Made by a program: the position numbers and the translations under genes. Positions 36,212-45,033 of a stretch of 64,000 bases of DNA are shown here, piece by piece. The stretch is from positions 101,530 through 165,529 of the forward strand of contig NZ_BPRE01000015.1 of assembly GCF_022179765.1 (NCBI RefSeq), read 5' to 3'. The stretch's first letter is position 1; the number at the start of each line of letters is the position of its first letter. Source of the DNA: Methylorubrum suomiense. GTDB lineage: Bacteria; Pseudomonadota; Alphaproteobacteria; Rhizobiales; Beijerinckiaceae. A model generated the notes under the pieces. The model ran no database searches. It saw nothing but the letters and a program-made list of their open reading frames with translations, and had not been told where the DNA came from.

Positions 36212-36811
36212 TCAGCGCGGATCGTCGATCGCGTGCCGGACACCGGCTCTCATGTAGTCCCAGCCGGTATAGAGCGTGAGGGCGGCGGCGAGCCACAGCA
36301 GAACGATGCCTAGCGTCATGCTCCCCGGGAACAGTTCCTCCGCCGCCGGACCGGCGACGAGAACGCCGAGGGCGAGGAGTTGCACGGTCGTCTTCCACTT
36401 GGCGATGCGGCTGACCGGCAGTCCGACCTTCAGCTCGGCCAGATACTCGCGCAACCCCGACACCAGCACCTCACGGCACAGGATCACGATCGCGGCTCCG
36501 ATCGACAGCCCCTCGATGGTGCCGTCGGCCGCCAGCATGAACAGGCAGGCGGCCACAAGCAGTTTGTCGGCGATGGGATCGAGCATGCGACCGAGGGCCG
36601 AACTCTGCGCGTAGGCGCGCGCCACGTAGCCATCGAGGTAATCGGTGATGGCCGCGACGACGAAGACCCCGAACGCGGCCCAGCGTGCCGTCAGCTCTTC
36701 CGGCCAGAACAGCAGGACGACCACGACCGGGACCGCGACGAGGCGGCCATAGGTGAGGCAGTTCGCAAGCGTCCAGGCCGGCGACCGGCGTCGAGGGAGG
36801 ACGGCGTTCAT
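36212..36811 (-). CDS. pgsA: CDP-diacylglycerol-glycerol-3-phosphate 3-phosphatidyltransferase
   Basis: PgsA makes phosphatidylglycerol phosphate, committing lipid to phosphatidylglycerol and cardiolipin. The CDP-alcohol phosphatidyltransferase motif D-x2-D-G-x2-A-R-x8-G-x3-D-x3-D is visible in DYLDGYVAR followed by GRMLDPIADK. Several membrane helices surround it. I take ATG at 36811 (199 residues). An upstream ATG at 36913 overlaps the uvrC stop and would add 34 Pro-rich residues. Part of the uvrC-pgsA-moaD operon. Confidence 0.93.
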   Translation of the reverse strand: MNAVLPRRRSPAWTLANCLTYGRLVAVPVVVVLLFWPEELTARWAAFGVFVVAAITDYLDGYVARAYAQSSALGRMLDPIADKLLVAACLFMLAADGTIEGLSIGAAIVILCREVLVSGLREYLAELKVGLPVSRIAKWKTTVQLLALGVLVAGPAAEELFPGSMTLGIVLLWLAAALTLYTGWDYMRAGVRHAIDDPR

Positions 36812-36905
36812 CGGCGCCGAGAAATCATGGGCCGGGGAGGGCGTCAACCGCGGTGTCTGCGGCGCATCCTCGCGAACCGGAACGAAAGCGGGGCCGGGGA
36901 CGGGT

Positions 36906-38987
36906 TCAGGCATTGGTGTGGAAGAAGTCGTAGACCGCTCGGGCGGTGGCGGCATTGACGCCCGGAGCCTTGGCGAGATCGTCCAGAGCCGCCCGCTGAA
37001 TCGCTTTGACGGTTCCGAAATGGTGCAGGAGCGCGCGCTTGCGCGTCGGCCCGATGCCGGCAATCTCGTCCAGGGGGTTCCTCGTCATCTCGCGTTTGCG
37101 ACGGGCGCGGTGGGTGCCGATGGCGAAACGGTGTGCCTCGTCACGCAGGCGCTGAACGAAATAGAGCACCGGATCCCGTGGCGGCAGCTTGAAGGGCGGT
37201 CGACCAGGCAGAAAGAAAGTTTCTCGGCCGGCGTCCCGATCTCGTCCCTTTGCGATTCCGACCAGCGGGACATCGGTCACGCCAATCTCTGCGAGCACCG
37301 TCCGCACGGCCTCCAATTGGCCGGCGCCGCCATCGATCAGCACGAGGTCGGGCCAAGCCGGGAAGGTGTCGATATCTTCCGGAACCGTCTCCGCTTCGGT
37401 CGCGGCGGGTACTGCCTGCCCCTCCACCGCCGCGTGCGGCTCGCCCACCTCCGCCTCCCGGGGCGTCCGGGGGGCCTCCTTGGCCAAGCGCTTGAAGCGG
37501 CGGGTCAGCACCTCCCGCATCATGCCGAAATCGTCGCCGGGGGTCAGTTCCTCCGACTTGATGTTGAAGGTGCGGTAATGCGTCTTCATGAAGCCGGTCG
37601 GGCCCGCGACGATCATCCCACCCACCGCGTTCGTGCCCGAGATGTGGGAGTTGTCGTAGACCTCGATCCGGCGCGGCGGCTTGTCGAGCCCAAGCGTCTG
37701 GCCCAGCGCCGTCAGCAATTTGCCCTGCGAGGCGGTGTCGGCGAGGCGTCGGCCGAGGGCCTCCTTGGCGTTGCGCTTGGCGTAATCGACGAGGTTCCGG
37801 CGCTCACCCCGCTGCGGCAGGTGGATCTCCACCCGGTGTTCCACCCGGCTGGACAAGGCCGCGGCCACCAGCTCCGCATCCTCGACGGCATGGCTGACGA
37901 GCACCACACGCGGCGCCGGCTTGTCGTCGTAGAACTGCGAGATGAACGACGCGAGCACCTCCTCGGCGCTCATGGATCGATCCGCTTTCGGGAAATAGGC
38001 GCGGTTGCCCCAGTTCTGGAAGTTCCGGAAGAAGAACACCTCGATGCAGAACTGACCCGCCTGCTCGTCGAGGGCGAAGACATCGGCTTCCTCGACGCCT
38101 TGCGTGTTGACCCCCTGCGTCCCCTGAATGGCGGAGAGCGCCGCGATACGATCCCGGAAGCGCGCGGCGCGCTCGAATTCGAGCGCCTCGGCGGCGCTCT
38201 GCATTTCCTCCCGCATCCGGTCCTTCACGGCGTTGGATTTGCCGGACAGGAAGGCACGGGCATTGTCCGCGAGGGCGATGTAATCCTCGGAGGCGATCTC
38301 ACCGGTACAGGGACCGGAACAGCGCTTGATCTGGAACAGCAGACAAGGCCGGGTCCGATTCTCGTAATAGCTGTCGGAGCAGGTGCGCAGCAGGAAGGCC
38401 CGCTGCAGCGCGTTGACGGTGCGGTTGACCGCCCAGACATTCGCGAAGGGGCCGTAATAATTGCCCTTCCGGCGCCGCGCACCGCGATGCTTGACGATCT
38501 GGGGGGCCGGACCGTCGCTGGTGAGCAGGATGTAGGGGAACGATTTATCGTCCCGCATCAGCACGTTGAAGCGCGGCTTCAACTGCTTGATGAGGTTGGC
38601 TTCCAGCAGAAGCGCTTCCGTTTCGGTGGCGGTGGTGACGAACTCCATCGCCGCCGTCTGCGCGATCATGCGCGCGATGCGGTTCGAGTGGGCCTGACCC
38701 CGTGCATAGGAGCCGACTCGCGCTTTCAGATTCTTGGCCTTGCCGACGTAGAGGACATCGCCCTTATGGTCGAACATCCGGTAGACGCCGGGCGAGGACG
38801 GCAGGGTCGACCAGAATCGACGGATGATCTCGGTGCCGACTTTGACCGCGCCGTGATCGATATCGAAATCGATCTCGGGCGCCTCGTCGAGGGCCGCGAT
38901 CTCGTCGGCCCCCTGGGTCTCGCCCTCGTCCTCGTCGAAATTCTCGGGCGGGACGTCCTCGAAGCTGGATCGGGTCGCGCGGTTCAT
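36906..38987 (-). CDS. uvrC: Excinuclease ABC subunit C
   Basis: UvrC makes both incisions in nucleotide excision repair. Residues ~60-140 hold the GIY-YIG nuclease domain (PGVYRMFDHKGDVLYVGKAKNLKARV). A UVR domain for UvrB contact follows (MQSAAEALEFERAARFRDRI), then the RNase H-like nuclease half with VYDNSHISGTNAVGGMIV and LVLIDGGAGQLEA, and C-terminal helix-hairpin-helix motifs (IAGIGPTRKRALLHHFG). At 693 residues it is longer than E. coli UvrC because of an acidic N-terminal extension and an inserted Pro/Glu-rich loop near residue 520. It lies upstream of pgsA. Confidence 0.97.
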   Translation of the reverse strand: MNRATRSSFEDVPPENFDEDEGETQGADEIAALDEAPEIDFDIDHGAVKVGTEIIRRFWSTLPSSPGVYRMFDHKGDVLYVGKAKNLKARVGSYARGQAHSNRIARMIAQTAAMEFVTTATETEALLLEANLIKQLKPRFNVLMRDDKSFPYILLTSDGPAPQIVKHRGARRRKGNYYGPFANVWAVNRTVNALQRAFLLRTCSDSYYENRTRPCLLFQIKRCSGPCTGEIASEDYIALADNARAFLSGKSNAVKDRMREEMQSAAEALEFERAARFRDRIAALSAIQGTQGVNTQGVEEADVFALDEQAGQFCIEVFFFRNFQNWGNRAYFPKADRSMSAEEVLASFISQFYDDKPAPRVVLVSHAVEDAELVAAALSSRVEHRVEIHLPQRGERRNLVDYAKRNAKEALGRRLADTASQGKLLTALGQTLGLDKPPRRIEVYDNSHISGTNAVGGMIVAGPTGFMKTHYRTFNIKSEELTPGDDFGMMREVLTRRFKRLAKEAPRTPREAEVGEPHAAVEGQAVPAATEAETVPEDIDTFPAWPDLVLIDGGAGQLEAVRTVLAEIGVTDVPLVGIAKGRDRDAGRETFFLPGRPPFKLPPRDPVLYFVQRLRDEAHRFAIGTHRARRKREMTRNPLDEIAGIGPTRKRALLHHFGTVKAIQRAALDDLAKAPGVNAATARAVYDFFHTNA

Positions 38988-39068
38988 GCCGCTGATGTAG
39001 GCCGACGCGATTCCGGTTGGAAGGGCAGCGCCGGATCCATGTCCGGCTCATTCCACGTCGGCGTTGGT

Positions 39069-39785
39069 TCAGTCGAACAGCGCGTCGATATCCGACTGAT
39101 CGACATGGCCGGGATCGTCGTGGAGCTTGGGCCCGTTGAGCAGCGAGCTCTCGTCGTCCTCAGACGGTCCGATCGCATCGACCGCCAGGAGATCCCGGAA
39201 GCTGTCGAGCCCGCTCCAGGCATCGATCACCCGGTCGAGATGCTCCTCGACGAATTTCAGGACACCGACAATCTTGCTGATGCGCTGCCCGGTGAGATCC
39301 TGAAAGTTGCAGGCCTCGTAGGCGCCGATCACGCTGTCGAGAATCGCGTCGACATTCTCCTGGGCCGCCTTCGGCAGGCGCACGCCGCGCATCATGTTGG
39401 CGTTGGTCTCGATCCGCTCGATCGCGCCGAGGATCGTCGAGGTGGCCTGCTCGGTCGACTCGACGACGGCATCGAGCTCACCGGCGACGCGGCGCATGCC
39501 TTTGCCGGAATGCTCGGAGCGGTGGAGGCTGGCGATCTCGGTCTTGGTGCGGGTGATCGCTTCCTTCATCAGTTCGAGTTCGTGACGCATGGCGAAGGCT
39601 TCACCGAGTTCGCGTCGGCAGGCTTCCACGGTCTCGCTCGCGCTCATCTGGGTGATGCGGCGAAGGTCGTTGATGGCGGCGAGGATCTCCTCGATACGCG
39701 GGCTCGGCGCGGCCTCGACCGGCTGCACGGGCGCAACCGGGGTGGCCAAGCCGAGGCTGTCCTCGATGCGGTAGCGCTTGGTCAT
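39069..39785 (-). CDS. CheZ-like protein phosphatase family protein, copy 1
   Basis: This 238-residue protein is largely helical. The conserved CheZ-type core is AYEACNFQDLTGQRISKIVGVLKFVEEHLDRV, containing the catalytic Gln in the D-x-T-G-Q-R motif. The C-terminus VDQSDIDALFD resembles the CheY-binding tail of CheZ. ATG at 39785 is preferred; several upstream in-frame starts exist without good ribosome-binding sites. A second paralogue lies beside cheY at 57.8 kb and shares both the core and the DALFD tail. The probable role is dephosphorylating a CheY-like regulator. Confidence 0.82.
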   Translation of the reverse strand: MTKRYRIEDSLGLATPVAPVQPVEAAPSPRIEEILAAINDLRRITQMSASETVEACRRELGEAFAMRHELELMKEAITRTKTEIASLHRSEHSGKGMRRVAGELDAVVESTEQATSTILGAIERIETNANMMRGVRLPKAAQENVDAILDSVIGAYEACNFQDLTGQRISKIVGVLKFVEEHLDRVIDAWSGLDSFRDLLAVDAIGPSEDDESSLLNGPKLHDDPGHVDQSDIDALFD

Positions 39786-40004
39786 CATCGGTCGTGTCGG
39801 CCTTCGGAATCGCGTCGTCGCGATACAATCCCGCGCAGTGGTTTCCATTTGCTGAAGATGGCCCATCCCCGTCGCCGTTAATCGGACATTGACGACATCG
39901 ATCGATTTGCGGGGGCCCTTCCGCGATTCACCATCTTCATTCATCGGCCGCGAGCGGCCTTGCCGGACCCTTGCGCCATCCTGAGCAATCGGCGGGAGGG
40001 AACG

Positions 40005-40742
40005 ATGCGGTTCGGATGGCGCGGGGTGGTGTTCTGCCTCGCCATGGTGGGATCGGGGCCGGCCCTGGCCCAGGCGCGCGCGCCGATCCAGCCCGGTCAA
40101 TATGGCGGCGGCTTCATCGAATACCTGATGACGGGCAGCGCCCAGGGTCAGCCCTCTTCATCCGCCTTCGACGGCTACGGTGCGGTCTCCGCGCGTCCCT
40201 CCGAACCCCGAGCCATGATGCGGCCCGAGTCTCGCACCCGGTTGGCGGCGCTGCCGTCGCAGCCGATGGCGGAGGAGGGGGCCATCGCCCGCTCGGCCGA
40301 TCCGCGCTTTGCCCGTCAGGTGGTTTCGTATGACGGCCCGGGGCGGCCCGGCAGCATCGTCATCGATACCCAAGCCAAATACCTCTACCTGATTCAGCCG
40401 GGTGCCCAAGCGATCCGCTACGGCATCGGCGTCGGTCGGCCAGGCTTCGTGTGGACGGGGACGAAGTCGGTCACGAACAAGCGCGAATGGCCGGATTGGA
40501 CGCCGCCCGCCGAGATGCTGGCACGCCGTCCCGATCTGCCGCGACACATGGAGGGCGGACCCGGCAATCCGCTCGGCGCGCGCGCGCTCTATCTCGGTAC
40601 TTCGCTCTACCGCATCCACGGCACCAACGAGCCGCACACGATCGGCCAGAACGTCTCCTCGGGCTGCATCCGCATGATGAACGAGGACGTGATCGATCTC
40701 TACGAACGGACGCCCGTCGGCACCCGCGTCGAAGTGATCTGA
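40005..40742 (+). CDS. L,D-transpeptidase (YkuD/ErfK family)
   Basis: This 245-residue exported protein has a signal peptide ending PALAQA and a YkuD domain from about residue 105. The active-site motif HGTNEPHTIGQNVSSGCIRM contains the conserved His and the catalytic Cys. Such enzymes make 3-3 peptidoglycan cross-links or attach proteins to peptidoglycan. GGCGGGAGGG precedes the ATG at 40005. It diverges from the CheZ-like gene, and a bidirectional terminator lies 73 bases downstream. Confidence 0.94.
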   Translation: MRFGWRGVVFCLAMVGSGPALAQARAPIQPGQYGGGFIEYLMTGSAQGQPSSSAFDGYGAVSARPSEPRAMMRPESRTRLAALPSQPMAEEGAIARSADPRFARQVVSYDGPGRPGSIVIDTQAKYLYLIQPGAQAIRYGIGVGRPGFVWTGTKSVTNKREWPDWTPPAEMLARRPDLPRHMEGGPGNPLGARALYLGTSLYRIHGTNEPHTIGQNVSSGCIRMMNEDVIDLYERTPVGTRVEVI

Positions 40743-40814
40743 CCTGATCGGCGAGGGTGTCGCCACCGGCTTCTTCGAGGGTCGGACGCCTTTCCACGCA
40801 TTGTAACGAGCCCG

Positions 40815-40849
40815 AAAAAAAGCCCGACACCGCGAGGTGCCGGGCTTTT
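40815..40849. terminator. Bidirectional Rho-independent terminator
   Basis: A stem AGCCCGACACC / GGTGCCGGGCT with one mismatch and a GCGA loop has an A-run on the left and a T-run on the right. It can serve both the L,D-transpeptidase (plus) and the DUF2076 gene (minus), which converge here. Confidence 0.9.
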
Positions 40850-40870
40850 CCGCGCTACGTCAGGGCCGGA

Positions 40871-41638
40871 TCAGGCCCAATCGTCGTCACCGCCATCGCT
40901 CAGGTCGCCCCCGAAATCGCCGCCGCTGTCGCCGCCTCCGAAGCCTGCGCTCTGGAAGCCGCCGTCACCGCCACCGAGGGCAGAACCGAGATCCTGGTCG
41001 CCGCCCGAGCCGCCGAAGTAATTGTTCTCGACGATGGTATCGCCGCCGCCGGTCAGACCGGCTGCCGACGCGCTACCCAGGCTCGAATGCCCGCCGGCGA
41101 ACGCGTTGGACAGGGCGCTGCCGAGCAGCATGCCGCCGGCCGCGCCCGCCGCCATGGGAAGGGCGGTCGCAAGGAAGCCGCCACCGCGGGCCGGTTGCTG
41201 CTGCGCGTAACCGGGCTGGCCACCCCACGGACCGCCCTGCTGGGGACCGCCATAGCCACCCTGCTGCCCATAGCCGGGCTGCTGGCCATAACCGGGTTGC
41301 TGATTCCCGTAGCCGGGCGGCTGCTGGCCCCAGGCCTGTCCGGCCTGGCGCTGCGGCTCGGGGCGACTGCCGCCACCGAAGATGCTCGACAGGAAGCCGC
41401 CGCCGCCGGACGACTGGGGTTGAGCCTGCTGCTGGCGGGCCTGCTCCAGCTGCTGATTGAGGCTCTTGATCGCTTCTTCCTGCACGTAGATCAGCTGCGC
41501 CATGGCGTAGGGCGCGTAGGGCTGGCTGCGCAGCTTGTCGGCGATGAAGCGCTCGGCATCGGCGTCGCGGGGCTGGCCGGATGCCTGTTCGAGCCGCTGG
41601 AAGATGCCGTTGATGATGTCGCGTTCTTCGCTGTTCAT
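40871..41638 (-). CDS. DUF2076 family protein
   Basis: This 255-residue protein has the DUF2076 N-terminus MNSEERDIINGIFQRLEQ and a helical segment SLNQQLEQARQQQAQ. A central Gly/Gln/Tyr-rich repeat tract (units like QQPGYG) follows, then a hydrophobic Gly/Ala stretch (ATALPMAAGAAGGMLLG) and an Asp/Gly-rich tail ending DGGDDDWA. The family is described as periplasmic or membrane-associated with unknown role. ATG at 41638 fits the family start; the open frame continues upstream without support. Confidence 0.85.
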   Translation of the reverse strand: MNSEERDIINGIFQRLEQASGQPRDADAERFIADKLRSQPYAPYAMAQLIYVQEEAIKSLNQQLEQARQQQAQPQSSGGGGFLSSIFGGGSRPEPQRQAGQAWGQQPPGYGNQQPGYGQQPGYGQQGGYGGPQQGGPWGGQPGYAQQQPARGGGFLATALPMAAGAAGGMLLGSALSNAFAGGHSSLGSASAAGLTGGGDTIVENNYFGGSGGDQDLGSALGGGDGGFQSAGFGGGDSGGDFGGDLSDGGDDDWA

Positions 41639-41852
41639 GGAGCCGTCCTCCTGAAGCGCCGGCGTCGCTGGCGTGGTGATCCACCGTGCGGTGCCGCTGA
41701 GATGGGTGATCGGCCGAGCTAATGTAAGAGCCGGACGAGAGACGGTGCCTTCGGCACCGCCGCCCGTGAGGGGAGGGCGGGCACCGGAATCCTGCCTCAT
41801 GGCTTGAACGAACGAGATCGGATTTTCGACGCAGTCAAACTTGCGTGGCCAC

Positions 41853-41883
41853 GAAAAAAGCCCGGCGCGGAAGCGCCGGGCTT
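41853..41883 (-). terminator. Rho-independent terminator of the porin-family gene
   Basis: On the minus strand AAGCCCGGCGC pairs with GCGCCGGGCTT around a short loop, followed by a T-run. A second hairpin (GTGGCCCT against AGGGCCAC, 41901-41920) lies between it and the stop codon. Confidence 0.92.
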
Positions 41884-41933
41884 CTTCGAAAAATAAGGAA
41901 GTGGCCCTTCAAAGGGCCACCGCCGCGTTCGGC

Positions 41934-42827
41934 TTAGTACGAGCCGAACTTGTAGTTGATGCCAGCGCGGACGACGGCGAACTCGCTCTCGCGAACCTGA
42001 CGGCCGCCGCTGACGAGCAGGACGCCGGGGCTGTTCACGGTGACGGTGCGGCCGGCGTTGTCGACGGCGAAGGCGCCGTTGCGGGCCGAACCCTGGTCGA
42101 GGTTCACGTACAGGCCTTCGACCTTCAGCGTGACGGCCGAGGAGCGGAAGAAGTTCAGGAAGCTGTCGGTCGGCAGGGCGTACTCGACACCACCGCCGGC
42201 GGCCCAGCCGGTCTGGAAGTCGTTGCTCGACACGCCGGTGCCGAAGTCACGGCCGCCGCCGCCGCCGTAGGCGAAGCCGCCGGTGCCGTAGACGAGGGTG
42301 CGGTCGAAGGCGTAGCCGAGGCGGCCGCGCACGGTGCCGAAGTAGTCGAGGCCGGAGATGCCCGCCGGGTTGAACACCTGCTGAGCGGCGAGGCCGTTGA
42401 CGCCGGCGGCGCTGTTCACGACCTGGAAGCGGTTCCGCTCACGGCCGAAATCAGCGTACTGGGCGTCGGCCTCGATACCGACGACGAAGCCGGAGCCCGG
42501 CGTGAACTGATAGTTGTAGCCGATCTGACCGCCGCCGACGAAGCCCTCGTTGGTGCGGTTGTTGTTGAAGGCGACGACGGCGGTGGTGCCGGCCGGCACG
42601 AGGCCCGAGGCGTCGTTGAGACCGAGGACGGTCGCGCCGTTGCGGTTGTCGTTGGTGCCGAAGCCGTAGCCCGCGTTGAAACCGGCGTAGAAGCCGGTCC
42701 AGGTGAACACGGGGACCGGGGTGAACACCGGCGGCGGGGCGGCGCGGCGCGGCAGATCGGCGGCGAGGGCGGAACCCGCGACGACGATACCGGCGAGAGC
42801 CGTACCGGCCCGAAGAATAGCTTTCAT
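41934..42827 (-). CDS. Outer-membrane beta-barrel protein (Omp25/31 family)
   Basis: This is a 297-residue protein with signal peptide KAILRAGTALAGIVVAGSALA, a Pro-rich linker, then FTWTGFYAGFNAGYGFG, the diagnostic first strand of Omp25/31-like proteins. GRLGYAFDRTLVYGTGGFAYGG and the C-terminal GINYKFGSY complete the barrel pattern. Its codon use is strongly biased to the preferred set (GGC, CTG, GAC, AAG), suggesting high expression, consistent with two stable 3' hairpins. It is related to, but distinct from, the three barrels at 22-25.5 kb. Confidence 0.9.
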   Translation of the reverse strand: MKAILRAGTALAGIVVAGSALAADLPRRAAPPPVFTPVPVFTWTGFYAGFNAGYGFGTNDNRNGATVLGLNDASGLVPAGTTAVVAFNNNRTNEGFVGGGQIGYNYQFTPGSGFVVGIEADAQYADFGRERNRFQVVNSAAGVNGLAAQQVFNPAGISGLDYFGTVRGRLGYAFDRTLVYGTGGFAYGGGGGRDFGTGVSSNDFQTGWAAGGGVEYALPTDSFLNFFRSSAVTLKVEGLYVNLDQGSARNGAFAVDNAGRTVTVNSPGVLLVSGGRQVRESEFAVVRAGINYKFGSY

Positions 42828-43184
42828 TACTCTGGTCCCTTTTGACTGTGCCGGCGCTTTCGTGAAGCGCGGCGGCACGGTGCCCCGTATCTATTCCAGC
42901 ATCTCGCAAGATGCTGTTGCGGCCCGATCACGCCGACCGTCCCGAAGGCGGCCCCTTTGTGGCGAAGATCGTTTTCGTCCGTCAGTTCGAACATCAAACG
43001 TCACCAAACGGCCAAGGTTCATTTATGGCCGAGCTTTTCTTGGTGACATTCGTTGACAGATTGTCGCAGCCCTTAGCCGCGGCGATCCGCTGCCCGAACG
43101 GCTTACGACGGCGCTGCGGGATGAGCATGTGCGGCACCGCACAAAAGCTCGGCCGCAACGGACGCCCCCGGACGAGGTGTGGCT
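42828..43184. other. Leader region of the porin-family gene
   Basis: These 357 bases contain a perfect hairpin at 42898-42915 (AGCATCT-CGCA-AGATGCT), 70 bases before the porin ATG and therefore probably in its 5' UTR or promoter. No coding frame is convincing. Confidence 0.45.
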
Positions 43185-43946
43185 TTATGGTATCAGGGCG
43201 ATCGCCGAGATCAGACGGCCGTAATCGCGTTCGCCGCGATGGGTCGTTCGGCGGAAGCTGTAGAAGCGCTCCGCATCGGCATAGGTGCAGTGCCCGAGCA
43301 CGGTCGCCTCGCCGATGCCGGCTTGCCGAAGACGATCCAGAATGAAGGCGGGCAGATCGAACTGCGCACGATCCTCGCGACCTCGGGCGAAATACGGCGC
43401 GGAGCCCGGCACCTCGGCCTGAAAACGGGCCACGAAATCGGCGCCGACCTCGTAATTCGCCTGAGAGATCGTCGGCCCGAGCACGGCAACGATCGATGGA
43501 CGGGCGGCGCCCAGACGCTCCATCGCGGCCACCGTCGCCTCGACCACCCCGCCCAGGGCGCCCTTCCACCCGGCATGGGCCGCGCCAACGACGCCATTTT
43601 CGGGATCGGCGAACAGGATCGGCCCACAATCGGCCGTGGCGATTCCCAGCGCGAGACCGGGCACCCGGGTCACCATCGCGTCCGCCTTGGGCCGTTCCGC
43701 AAAGGGCGCTTCGACGGTGACCACGTCGGCGGAATGTACCTGATAGAGGCTGACAAGGTTTTCGGGCGGCAAGCCGAGATGCTCGCACATCCGCGACCGA
43801 TTCTCGGCGACGGCGCCGGGCGCGTCGTTCGAGCCGAGGCCGCCGTTGAGCGAGGCGTAGAGACCATCGGACACCCCGCCCTGCCGCGTGAAGAAGGCAT
43901 GCCGCAGGGAGGCGTGGGCGCTGAGTTCGGGCGCTTCGATGAACAT
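43185..43946 (-). CDS. pgeF: Peptidoglycan editing factor / multicopper-type polyphenol oxidase PgeF
   Basis: This is a 253-residue YfiH/DUF152 (LACC1) family protein. VSLYQVHSADVVTV with the metal His, TADCGPILF with the conserved Cys, and AAHAGWKGALGGVVEATV are signatures. The family is reported to edit peptidoglycan precursors and to act as a purine nucleoside phosphorylase/deaminase. It is the last gene of lgt-midA-pgeF on the minus strand, 14 bases after midA. Confidence 0.94.
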   Translation of the reverse strand: MFIEAPELSAHASLRHAFFTRQGGVSDGLYASLNGGLGSNDAPGAVAENRSRMCEHLGLPPENLVSLYQVHSADVVTVEAPFAERPKADAMVTRVPGLALGIATADCGPILFADPENGVVGAAHAGWKGALGGVVEATVAAMERLGAARPSIVAVLGPTISQANYEVGADFVARFQAEVPGSAPYFARGREDRAQFDLPAFILDRLRQAGIGEATVLGHCTYADAERFYSFRRTTHRGERDYGRLISAIALIP

Positions 43947-43960
43947 GGGATCTCCCGGGC

Positions 43961-45031
43961 TCAGGCGGTGGAGGGAAGGGCAGGTAGCCGCGCAACGGCC
44001 GGGTGGCTGATGCCGAGGACCTTGAAGAGGGCGCCCATTCCGCGCGGGTTCGGGTCGGTCAGGCGGGCGACGGCCGCGTCGATCTCCGACACCTGTTCAG
44101 GCCGCGCCCGCGCCTTGAGCCGGGCTGCGCGATCTTCGAGGCCGAGTGCGAGAAGGAAATCGCGCTGCGAGACGGGGCCGTGAACGACCGCTCCCTCGGC
44201 GATGGCGGCGCGAGCGAGGGCGGAGAAGTCGACATGAGTCGTGAGATCCGCCTCTCCCGGTCGCGCGAGTGGATCCGCGAAGCGGTGATCCTCAAGGGCT
44301 TGGAGCGTGTCGCCGAAGCCGGCCCGCTCATGCCCGTAATCGATGGCGAGGAGCACGCCGCCGTCGCGCACGAGGCGGCGAGCGAGATCGCGCATCGCGC
44401 CAAGGCTCGCGCTCGGCACCGTCAGCACGGCGCCGTCCGCGGCCTCGGCGGTGATCTGCGGATCGGGCTCCGGATCGAGTCCGAAGATCAGATCGGTCTG
44501 GTCGGCATTCAGGCCGATCCGGCGCTCGCACCAGCCGCGCGGGGTGCGCACGAATTGGCGGACAGGCAACGCGTCGAAGAATTCGTTGGCGATGACGAGA
44601 AGCGGTGCTTCGGGCAGGCTCGTCACGCTGTCGTGGAAGACAGGGCTGGCCCCGGCCAAGCGCTCCGCCTGAAGCGCCCGCAGAACCGGGCTCGTTTCGA
44701 CGAGATGCAGGTCGAACGCTGCGCCCGCGGCCCGCAGGGAACGAAGGGCATCGCTCATCAACGTGCCGCGCCCCGGTCCGAGTTCGACGAGGCAGGGGCG
44801 CGGTCCGAAGAATCCGGCGAGTAGCGTGGCGGCCCAGGCGCCGATCAGCTCCCCGAACATCTGGCTGATCTCCGGCGCGGTGACGAAATCACCGGCCACA
44901 CCGAGGGGATCGCGGGTGGCGTAGTAGCCGTGGTCCGGATGGCTCAGGCACAGGGCCATGTAGCGGTCGAGGCCGATCGGCCCGTCGGTGCGGATCATCC
45001 GTGCGAGCACCGGGAAAAGCGGCGTGGACAC
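43961..45031 (-). CDS. SAM-dependent methyltransferase, MidA/NDUFAF7 family
   Basis: This is a 356-residue DUF185 protein. The SAM-binding motif VELGPGRGTLMSDALRSL and the N-terminal GYYATRDPLGVAGDFVTAPEISQMFGELIGAW are diagnostic. The mitochondrial homologue NDUFAF7/MidA dimethylates an arginine of a complex I subunit; the bacterial substrate is inferred to be NuoD-like, not proven. Its start is 2 bases from the lgt stop, so the two are tightly coupled. Confidence 0.93.
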   Translation of the reverse strand: MSTPLFPVLARMIRTDGPIGLDRYMALCLSHPDHGYYATRDPLGVAGDFVTAPEISQMFGELIGAWAATLLAGFFGPRPCLVELGPGRGTLMSDALRSLRAAGAAFDLHLVETSPVLRALQAERLAGASPVFHDSVTSLPEAPLLVIANEFFDALPVRQFVRTPRGWCERRIGLNADQTDLIFGLDPEPDPQITAEAADGAVLTVPSASLGAMRDLARRLVRDGGVLLAIDYGHERAGFGDTLQALEDHRFADPLARPGEADLTTHVDFSALARAAIAEGAVVHGPVSQRDFLLALGLEDRAARLKARARPEQVSEIDAAVARLTDPNPRGMGALFKVLGISHPAVARLPALPSTA

Positions 45032-45033
45032 GC

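Noticed and set aside
36753..39881. A plus-strand open frame of over 1000 codons
   Set aside because: It runs antisense to uvrC and part of pgsA and the CheZ-like gene, all with clear family motifs. Its product has no recognisable domains and is typical of GC-rich shadow frames.
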